DNA from: Spirochaetales bacterium
GTDB lineage: Bacteria > Spirochaetota > Spirochaetia > DSM-2461
Reading direction: 5' to 3'
Length of the DNA stretch: 64,000 nt
Assembly (NCBI GenBank): GCA_022360655.1
Contig: JAKSCK010000237.1
Span: 26,091 to 90,090, forward strand
Made by a program: the position numbers and the translations under genes. Shown piece by piece: positions 1-7,300 of the stretch; positions within the stretch are counted from its first letter, which is position 1; every line of letters begins with the position of its first letter. Below the pieces are notes generated by a model. It had not been told where the DNA came from. It made no database searches and saw only the letters and a program-made list of their open reading frames with translations.

Positions 1-91
1 CAATGAGGAAGCGAACATTATCCTCCTCATCGTATTCCCATTCTTGAAAGATTTTTGTGAGGTCGGGAGGCTTCTTTCCTGAATTCTTCAC
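1..91 (-). CDS. Start of an unrecognised protein, cut by the left edge
   Basis: The minus strand has an open frame from a GTG at 89-91 (or an in-frame TTG at 95-97) to the window edge. It encodes about 30 residues beginning M-K-N-S-G-K-K-P-P-D-L-T and continuing with an acidic, aromatic stretch (EWEYDEED). The composition is protein-like and it lies just downstream of the mrp terminator, so it is probably a separate gene. No clear ribosome site is visible. I have a vague memory of a conserved spirochaete family with an EYD-type N-terminus, but I cannot name it. It is too short for the ORF track. Confidence 0.45.
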   Translation of the reverse strand, partial: MKNSGKKPPDLTKIFQEWEYDEEDNVRFLI

Positions 92-133
92 TCTCAAATC
101 TTAATGCTTTTGAAATTAGATTCCCAAAAACAA

Positions 134-153
134 CCCCCTCAGGAATGAGGGGG
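134..153 (-). terminator. Rho-independent terminator of the Fe-S operon
   Basis: On the minus strand an 8-bp perfect stem (CCCCCTCA/TGAGGGGG) with a 4-nt loop is followed by TTGTTTTTGG. It lies 46 bases past the mrp stop. The 5' flank reads ATCGACCCC, a signature shared with other hairpins in this window. Confidence 0.85.
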
Positions 154-199
154 TCGATATAAATCATAAAAAGTTGGTGGGATTGGAGACGATTAAAAC

Positions 200-1222
200 C
201 TAGCCCTGGGAACGAATAACACTCACAGAAGCGGCTAGGCTACCAGCCATTTCCCGGAACACTCGCCGAGCTTCATCATCACCAGACTGGGCCATAAGAG
301 GCTCTCCAGCTTCTCCAGCTGCAGCAACCTCTGCTTCAAGAGGGAGTCGTCCCAGGAAAGGAGCTTCCATTTGTTGAGCGGCATCTTCACCAGCACCAGA
401 ACCAAAGATAGGACCCGCCATGTTTTCCACCACACCAAGAACAGGAACTTCAAGCTTGCGGAAGGCATCAATCCCCCGAAGCGTGTCACTGACGGAAACA
501 CCCTGTGGAGTGGTCACCACAACAGCTCCTGTCAATGGAAGCTGCTGTGCCAGACTCATTTGGGCATCACCAGTCCCAGGAGGTAAATCCACCACGAGGT
601 AATCTAACTCTCCCCATGCCACCTGGGTTACCAGCTGATTGATGGCATTGTGAATCATAGGGCCACGCCATACCAAAGCCTGTCCAGCAGGAATAAGAAA
701 TCCCATACTCATCATCTGAACGCCATGCTTTTCAACAGGTAAGAGCTTTCCATCCCGTTGATCTGGTTGGACATCCGTTCCAAGAACCTGAGGAATATTG
801 GGGCCATAAACATCCGCATCCAGGATGCCCACTTTGGCACCAGTGGAGGCCAACGCTAAAGCCAAATTGACGGCAACTGTGGTTTTTCCTACTCCACCTT
901 TTCCTGCACCCACAGCAATCACATTCTTAAAAGGAGCCTGATCAGCGGCCAATCGGGGATCAGCTGCAACCCGGGCTCCAAAGCGAATGGCAATATCAGA
1001 GGCCTCAGGAATATCCCGATGAAGCGCTTCCTCACAGTCCTTTCGAATCTTTTCCTTCATGGGACAGGCCGGAGTGGTGAGCATGACGGTGAATGATATA
1101 TCGTTTTCTGAGACTTTAAGGTCTTCGATAAAACCGAGGGACACGAGATCTTTGTGCAACTCTGGGTCTTCAACTGTTGCCAAAGACTTCAGGACACGTT
1201 CTTCCGTAATTGTGTTCGACAT
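200..1222 (-). CDS. mrp: Mrp/ApbC/Nbp35-family P-loop ATPase, Fe-S carrier
   Basis: The protein has 340 residues. An N-terminal MIP18/DUF59-like domain (about 1-85, with the TTPACPM motif) precedes a deviant Walker A, GKGGVGKT, at about 107-114. A D-A-D-x-Y-G-P-N switch-like segment and DLPPGTGD follow. The family binds and transfers Fe-S clusters in the cytoplasm. The A-type carrier gene upstream on the same strand fits that role. The track ORF begins 23 codons earlier, but MSNTITEERVL matches the usual family N-terminus, so I start at 1222. One oddity: the segment after E-N-M, where ApbC-type proteins usually carry CxxC, reads AGPIFGSG and has no cysteine. Bridging-cluster binding may therefore differ. 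The family call is firm; cluster-carrier function is inferred. Confidence 0.92.
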   Translation of the reverse strand: MSNTITEERVLKSLATVEDPELHKDLVSLGFIEDLKVSENDISFTVMLTTPACPMKEKIRKDCEEALHRDIPEASDIAIRFGARVAADPRLAADQAPFKNVIAVGAGKGGVGKTTVAVNLALALASTGAKVGILDADVYGPNIPQVLGTDVQPDQRDGKLLPVEKHGVQMMSMGFLIPAGQALVWRGPMIHNAINQLVTQVAWGELDYLVVDLPPGTGDAQMSLAQQLPLTGAVVVTTPQGVSVSDTLRGIDAFRKLEVPVLGVVENMAGPIFGSGAGEDAAQQMEAPFLGRLPLEAEVAAAGEAGEPLMAQSGDDEARRVFREMAGSLAASVSVIRSQG

Positions 1223-1326
1223 AATGCACTCAATATATCCATGGGGACGACGAGGGGCAACGAAACCCCTCCAATTCAGGGGACATTCCACATTTTGTGG
1301 GAGAATCCTGAGGTTGAATGGAAGGT

Positions 1327-1560
1327 TTACATGGGTTTCTCTGGAACCGAACCATTCAGACGTTCAATCAAGGCAAAGGCAAGGGCCGCCCGTTGATTTC
1401 GATCATAGCGAGCTTCCAATTCTTCCAGAGCAAGCCGAAGGGCTCTTCCATTCTCAGAATCTTCAGTGAGAATTCCTTGGGTTCGCGCCATCTGGGCTTG
1501 ATTGATGCAGTAAACGGACTCACCACCGGTGAGCTGTTGTTCAATATCAGCAATGGACAT
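1327..1560 (-). CDS. Small unknown protein between iscA-like and mrp genes
   Basis: A 77-residue ORF starting MSIADIEQQL, one base after the stop of the upstream A-type carrier, so probably translationally coupled. The track start 10 codons upstream overlaps that gene and is less likely. It is predicted to be mostly helical and charged, with one cysteine (SVYCIN), no signal peptide and no membrane segment. I do not recognise a family. Its place between two Fe-S assembly genes suggests an accessory role, but only by context. Confidence 0.65.
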   Translation of the reverse strand: MSIADIEQQLTGGESVYCINQAQMARTQGILTEDSENGRALRLALEELEARYDRNQRAALAFALIERLNGSVPEKPM

Positions 1561-1561
1561 A

Positions 1562-1888
1562 TTAGGCCTGGAAACTTCCACCACAACCACATGTTTTTAC
1601 AGCATGGGGATTGATGAACCGGAAGCCGGATTTAACCAAATCATCCTCATAATCAATGGTGACCCCATCAAGATAACTGGCGCTATTCGGATCTGAGACA
1701 ATTCGGATCTCTGCATCTTCAAACAGAACTTCATCCAGTGGAAGGCTCACAGAATCAATGGTGGCCCGGTAGGCCATACCGGAACATCCACCCGGTTCAA
1801 CAGCTAAGCGAAGGGTATTGTCTATGCTCACATCCAAGTCTTTTAACCGCTCGTGGGCGGCAGAGGTGACATTGAGTCGTTCGATCAT
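1562..1888 (-). CDS. A-type Fe-S carrier (IscA/HesB/ErpA family)
   Basis: A 108-residue HesB/IscA-like protein, the usual family length. The three conserved cysteines are present: C35 in GGCSGM and C100/C102 in the C-terminal CGCGGSF. These ligate an Fe-S cluster passed between scaffold and apo-proteins. A good ribosome site (AAGGAG, about 7 bases before ATG) fixes the start. It heads a minus-strand group with the 77-aa ORF and mrp. Sequence alone does not separate IscA, SufA and ErpA, so no symbol is given. Confidence 0.93.
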   Translation of the reverse strand: MIERLNVTSAAHERLKDLDVSIDNTLRLAVEPGGCSGMAYRATIDSVSLPLDEVLFEDAEIRIVSDPNSASYLDGVTIDYEDDLVKSGFRFINPHAVKTCGCGGSFQA

Positions 1889-2137
1889 TGCAAACTCCTT
1901 GAATGATATACTTAGGAATATATTACTTAGTTAGTTGTATATCAATTTATGAATATATCCTAGGACAAGGGATGAGCATCACACAATTTTTCCCGTTTTC
2001 AATGTAAGAAAACTTTTATACTCTCTTCTCGCCTATGAAATGGAACTCTCGGATGACATGTTCTAAAGATCAGGAATGAAATCTCTTGTCTCTTTCATCG
2101 TCTCAGCGATACTGTGCAGCTCTACATGGAGGTTGGA
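1889..2137. promoter_or_regulatory. Divergent promoter region between iscA-like and znu operons
   Basis: An AT-rich divergent intergenic region. On the plus strand TATACT at 2017-2022 is a good -10 for the znu operon, with only a weak -35. An imperfect inverted pair (AGGAATATATT near 1914 and GAATATATCCT near 1949) lies upstream of the iscA-like gene and could be an operator. No cognate regulator is identifiable here. Confidence 0.4.
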
Positions 2138-2782
2138 ATGGAACTCACAACCCATCATTTGGTGGTTCATCAAGGCAAAACTCCTGTATTGAAGAATCTC
2201 TCTTTTTCCCTTCCAGCAGGCCATTCTTTGGTGATTCGTGGTACCAATGGCTGTGGAAAAACCACCCTGCTCCGAAGCCTTCTTGGATTACTACCAGTGA
2301 GTCATGGGGAGATTCGACTTAATCATATGATTATTGGCTCCCCCGAGTGGCTTAAGATACGTCATAAAATGGCTTGGGTTCCCCAGGAAGGGATTCTTCA
2401 TCGCTTTCCTATTTCCGCCTTAGAAGTGGTCACCATTGGAACGGCAGGAAGGAAGTTGAGAGCAAAACACCGAAAGGACATTGTGTTCTCAGCCCTCGAG
2501 TCTGTCGAAGCTCTGCATTTGCAACAGCGTTGCTATCACCGATTATCAGGAGGCGAACGTCAGCGTATATCCCTTGCCCGCTGCCTTGCTCAGGGGGCCG
2601 AAATTCTGCTCTTGGATGAGCCAGGAACAGGCTTGGATCAGGAGTCGCGTCATCGACTCTCCAATCTCCTATTGCAACTCAACAAACAGGGGGTCTCTCT
2701 TTTGGCCGTCACCCATGATCAAGAACTGTTCTCTAACCAATCCTGGGAAACGAGGGTTCTCAAAGAAGGTCAATTATGCTGA
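2138..2782 (+). CDS. znuC: ABC transporter ATPase, zinc/manganese type
   Basis: A 214-residue ATPase of the metal (ZnuC/TroB) type. It has Walker A GTNGCGKTT, signature LSGGERQR and Walker B ILLLDEPGTGLD, so all ATPase motifs are intact. ATG at 2138 is preceded by TGGAGG at 5-base spacing; an earlier in-frame ATG at 2126 overlaps that site. The gene overlaps the permease start by 7 bases, a typical coupled arrangement. With the next two genes it forms a metal uptake operon. Zinc is the likeliest substrate, but manganese or iron cannot be excluded. Confidence 0.88.
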   Translation: MELTTHHLVVHQGKTPVLKNLSFSLPAGHSLVIRGTNGCGKTTLLRSLLGLLPVSHGEIRLNHMIIGSPEWLKIRHKMAWVPQEGILHRFPISALEVVTIGTAGRKLRAKHRKDIVFSALESVEALHLQQRCYHRLSGGERQRISLARCLAQGAEILLLDEPGTGLDQESRHRLSNLLLQLNKQGVSLLAVTHDQELFSNQSWETRVLKEGQLC

Positions 2783-3603
2783 ACCTCCTGTCCTATCCAC
2801 CAGTTCTTCGCGGTCTCTTTGTCCTTCTCACAGCCTCCGCCACCTTTCCCATTGCTGGGGCATGGGTGATTCGCCTCAACCTCCTCCCTTACCGGTTTAT
2901 GCTCATGCATGGGGCTTTGCTGGGAGGAGCATTAGGCTTGGCACTCAACCTTCCCCCACTCCTCTCTGTGATTGTTGTGAATCTACTCTTGGTGCTGTTG
3001 GCTGACCTTCTCACCAATCAGGGACATATGGATGGGGGGATGGCCACAATGGCTCTGATGATTGCCTCACTGGGCGGAGCCTCAGCACTGGCATCAGGAG
3101 CGGGAGTCTCTGCCCAAGAAACCACGAATCTGCTATGGGGTGATCTTTTTGCCGTATCACCAACAGAGGCCACGATGGCTTTGATCTTTTGCCTTGGGCT
3201 TGTGCTGTATTCCCAAAAGGCTGATTTACAAATCTCCGCTCTGATTTTTGATCAGGACGTGGCCTATACCTCTGGTGTGAATTCTCAAAGAATCCACCGA
3301 ACATTGCTTCTCATCACAGCCCTGACTGTGGCCTTTGCCATGCGTGTTGCCGGAGCCTTGCTATTGGATGCTCTGATGCTCGTGCCAGCCCTGGCCGCTT
3401 CTGTGAGCGCCCACAGCATGAAATCCCTCTATCGAAAATCTTCGTTAATTGGTCTTATTATTGGTGTCAGTGGTTTCATCCTCGCCTTAGCAACCAATCT
3501 TCCCGTAGGGGCATCAACAGCCCTTACTGGGGCTGTTGTTCTGGGGATATCCATCATCATGGCCCGAATCCCTCGGGCAAGGAGTCATCATGAAGAATTG
3601 TAA
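2776..3603 (+). CDS. znuB: ABC-3 family metal permease
   Basis: A 275-residue polytopic inner-membrane protein with about eight hydrophobic segments. The arrangement is that of ABC-3 (ZnuB/TroC/MntB) permeases, including the small-residue-rich VAGALLLDALMLVPALAA segment. It starts inside the end of the ATPase gene and its last 14 bases overlap the binding-protein start, so the three genes are one operon. It would form the transmembrane channel used by the ATPase and binding protein. Confidence 0.88.
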   Translation: MLNLLSYPPVLRGLFVLLTASATFPIAGAWVIRLNLLPYRFMLMHGALLGGALGLALNLPPLLSVIVVNLLLVLLADLLTNQGHMDGGMATMALMIASLGGASALASGAGVSAQETTNLLWGDLFAVSPTEATMALIFCLGLVLYSQKADLQISALIFDQDVAYTSGVNSQRIHRTLLLITALTVAFAMRVAGALLLDALMLVPALAASVSAHSMKSLYRKSSLIGLIIGVSGFILALATNLPVGASTALTGAVVLGISIIMARIPRARSHHEEL

Positions 3604-4342
3604 GTTCTTCCGTTTTCTTTTTGGGATGCTATTTCTTCTCATGGCCTCCCTTTCCTTGGGAGCCCAGAATCTCAAGGTTGTGGCCACTACAGAATGGACC
3701 GCAGCCTTTTGTCGAGCGGCAGGAATTGAGTCGGTGTATACTTTGGCACCATCGGCTCTCCGCCATCCCCCAGACTATGGTTTACGCCCGGCTGATATTC
3801 CCGTTCTTGCAGAGGCGGACTTTATTGTGTTTGCCGGTTATGAGGGAATGATGGAACGAATTCGCTCCACAGCTCCCAAGGCCCAGCTCATCAAAATCAC
3901 CACCACTTATGCCCCCAAGGATATTGTGGCATCCGTCACCCTTTTGGCTGAACGTGCGGGCACTCAGGGGGCCGCTCAGCAAGGTCTTAAAGAGATTCAA
4001 GAGGCCTGGGATGAGGGACGTGAGATGGTGCTTCAAGCAGGTCTTGCGGGAAAAAATGTGGCAGCCCATGTGTTTCAGGCCCCCTTTCTTAAACAAATGG
4101 GAATGACCATTGTTCACCGTTTTGGTCCCATGCCTCCCACTCCTGCCAACATTGCCAAGGCCGCAAAAAGTGGTGCCGAATTGGTGGTGGACAATTGGCA
4201 TAATCCAGTTTCTTCCCCCATCCGCGAGGTGCTTCCTGAAACGCTTTATGCGGAGCTATTCAACTTTCCAGGACGATTAGACACGGTGGATCTGAAGGAC
4301 GTGATTTGCGCCAACGCCAAGCTGTTCATCCAGGCCCAGTAA
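3590..4342 (+). CDS. znuA: Periplasmic metal-binding protein, ZnuA/TroA family
   Basis: A 250-residue protein starting MKNCKFF with ribosome site AAGGAG; the track start 18 codons upstream lies inside the permease gene. A Sec signal (FLFGMLFLLMASLSLGA) has no lipobox. The mature part has cluster A-1 features: a metal-binding histidine region around RHPPDYGLRPADI, then ADFIVFAGYEGM, a second half with AAHVFQAPFLKQMG, and VDNWHNP. It lacks the long His-rich loop of many zinc-specific ZnuA proteins and is shorter than usual. It would deliver metal to the permease. The family is clear; the ion is inferred. Confidence 0.82.
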   Translation: MKNCKFFRFLFGMLFLLMASLSLGAQNLKVVATTEWTAAFCRAAGIESVYTLAPSALRHPPDYGLRPADIPVLAEADFIVFAGYEGMMERIRSTAPKAQLIKITTTYAPKDIVASVTLLAERAGTQGAAQQGLKEIQEAWDEGREMVLQAGLAGKNVAAHVFQAPFLKQMGMTIVHRFGPMPPTPANIAKAAKSGAELVVDNWHNPVSSPIREVLPETLYAELFNFPGRLDTVDLKDVICANAKLFIQAQ

Positions 4343-4349
4343 TCACAGA

Positions 4350-4379
4350 ACCCCTTCCCCGCAGAGGCGAGGAAGGGGT
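4350..4379. terminator. Hairpin between convergent znuA and the giant Ig protein
   Basis: Arms ACCCCTTCC and GGAAGGGGT (9 bp) enclose a GC-rich 12-base loop. It lies 8 bases after the znuA stop and 8 bases from the stop of the opposing gene. Neither side has a strong T-run. On the minus strand it carries the ATCGACCCC signature. Confidence 0.65.
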
Positions 4380-4387
4380 CGATTTCA

Positions 4388-7300
4388 TCAAAGAAGTCCC
4401 AAACGCAATCCAACCGAAAAGGTAAAAGCCGGTTCCGTGTTCACATCAGAGGAAAAGAACCACATTCGCCCTTCAAGATAAGGCGCCAAATAGGTGAGAA
4501 AACGCCGATTCGCAAAGGTAATTTTAGGAATTTCTGTCTGGAGAACCACAGCGGACATCACCCCTCCACCGGCCGAACCCAGGGACGTAAAATAGGTGAA
4601 ATTGGCCCCAATGGCCAAGGAGAGCGAAATGGGCTCCCAAGAGGGACCCCACCAATACCCCAGGGGAAGATACACCATGTTGGCCAACAAGGTGGCTCCA
4701 ACAGCGGCACCTGAAACTCGAGCTGGAAGGGTTTTGCCTTTCACCGTGACATGATCGGGAGCCCAACCTGCACTCACCTGCAGTTTGACATTGTCATCAA
4801 AGAAGGTGAGTCCCAGTCCGGCATTCACCCAGGTGGCCCCCAGAGCCGCCACATCAAGGTACATGCCTTGAACAAAGGATGGCACCTCATACCGTCCCGA
4901 GGAGCCAGGGCGCACAGAAACCGAGACATCTTTTAAAGCTCGATCATCCTCTGACTGCCCAGAAATCAGGAGTTCTCCATTAAAACGTCCATCAGCAGGA
5001 GATTCATCCAAACTCAATTCTGGTGGGGTTTTATCCAGTCGAAGAATGGTTCGGGCATAGGCCCATTCGTCATTCTGGAAACCTGCACGCACCAAGAGGG
5101 AAAGAGTCCCATCCGAAAGATCAGAGGTGTCTAAAAGATATTTCCAATCCTCTTTTCCACCGGCCCTTTTGAACGTTAATCCTCCATCAAAACTCAGCTC
5201 AATAGAAAGGGCTTTAGGGGCTTTGATTTTATTAGAACGTTGAGAAGACGGTTCCTGAGATGGTTCATTTTGGTCTACAGAATGGTTCTCATCCTCCAAC
5301 CAATAACCACATTGTCCTGTGATTTGGGGATATTCTCCCACAGCAGAGAAGGGAGGAAGGGAGTTTATGAGCACCCAAGGCCCCTCTTCTTTCAGAGTGA
5401 ATTGCCTCTCCTTACCCTGGATGCGATCTGAACCAGCCAGCACATCGACACGAATACTCCGATTCCCTGCCGGAAGTTCTCCAGGAGAAAAGAGACGCTC
5501 AAACAAGCCCTCATCACCAAATTCAAGAGGACCATAATCTTTGCCATCCACCACCAGAAGAAGAGTATCTGAGGCTTGGACCCCTTCCACATGACCGGCA
5601 AGATGGAAGTAAGGACCTTCTTCTCCCCCCTCTAGGGGAAGAGTCAGGAAGGGCTGCACCACCCGGGTTCCACTGCCTATGAGAAGACTACGCGTCACAG
5701 CTGTGGAATTCCCAGCTTGGTCCACCGCTTCCATTCGTAACAGAACGGGTCCACTCTCCAAAACAGGAAGTTCAAGTTTTTTGTGGAAGACACCTTTTTC
5801 TGAAAGAACCCCTTCCACCAAAGTGGTTCCATCACGTTCCAAAACATAGTGAAAAGATGCAAGCCCTCCCGGTTCTACAAGACGCCCTTCCAACACCATG
5901 GATCCTGCAACCTCCAATCCTTCTGGAGGCTGGCTCAACTGGAGGCGCGGCGCTTGATTATCCACATCCAGGATTCCTGCCAGCAAAGCCTCATCTCCGG
6001 CTCCATCCACCACCTTCACCAACAGAGAATGCACACCATCTTCCAACACCGAGGTATCTAAGACATAGAACCATTCCACTGGCTTCTGTTGATTGTTAAA
6101 GAGAGAATCCAAGTTCTGGAGAGAGTCTGAATCCTTGTCTTGGGAAAGACGCTGAGTGGAGTCCCCTTCTGCATCAAGAGATTCGCCAGCCTCTTCCTCA
6201 GATTCCTGCTGGGAAGGAGTTTCACTGGAATTTCGTTCAGGAAAATTCTCTGAAGTAAGATTGGACAAAGAATGGATGTCATCAGCCGACACCATCCCAT
6301 CCGCTTGGGCTGCTACAAAGGTTTGACCATGATCAAAGGACAGCAACACAGATTGAATCCCATTCTCATCCTGTGCAATTCCTGATATTCGGGTGGCATG
6401 GCGAGCTGGCAATCCCACAACAGGTTCCAGAATCTCCACATGGGCTTCTTTTCGAGAAAGCTGGAAAACAACCAAAGATGGTGCACTGATGTTTCCTACA
6501 GCATCTTCGGCTTCCACCTCAAGTCGATGTGTTCCATCCTCCAATTCACCAAGAGGAAGAGGAACTCGGAATGACGATCCTCCTGGCAACTCTCGCCAAT
6601 ACCCTCCATCCACCCGCCAACGCACCTGGGCCACCGTATCATCATCCATCACAAGGCCAGCCAAATCCACAGGACCTCGAACAACAGATCCCGGAACAGG
6701 AGTTTGAATGACTGTATGTGGTGCATCAATTTGAGCATTGTATTCAAGATTCAAAGGCTCTTTAAAACGATTCCCCGCTTCATCCTCTGCCACCAAGGAA
6801 AGCTCGCCGCTTTCTGCCCCAATCTCCAAAGGCAAAACCCAGTATTGGCTTTTCAAAGAGGCTTGAGCAATGATGTTCTCTTGGGAATCCTCCACATACA
6901 GTTCTGCTGGCCACTCCTGGTTTTTCCATTGATACAAGAGAGTCGCTCGCGCCCCCATTGTGGTGGGGGTCATGGCCTCCTTAATAGGCTCTGGCACCGT
7001 GGTATCAATCGTGAGGGGAGCAATGTGTTCGGAGTGATTCCCTGAATCATCAAAGGCTTGAATCACCAGCAGTCCAGAAGCATCTGATTGATACTCAGGA
7101 TTCAACTCAAAGGAAAAAATCCTTTGGTCTCCATCTTCTTCAAGAGAGATTTCTTGGGGAGCTTGATCTTGGAATTTCCAAGTGAGCTTGGCCACGCCTC
7201 CCTCATCTTGAACCGTTCCCTTCACCGTAAGCGTTTCTCGAACCCATTCCGGGATGGGCTCATCAAGTAGAAGAACTGGTGGTGTAAAATCCGTTTGCAC

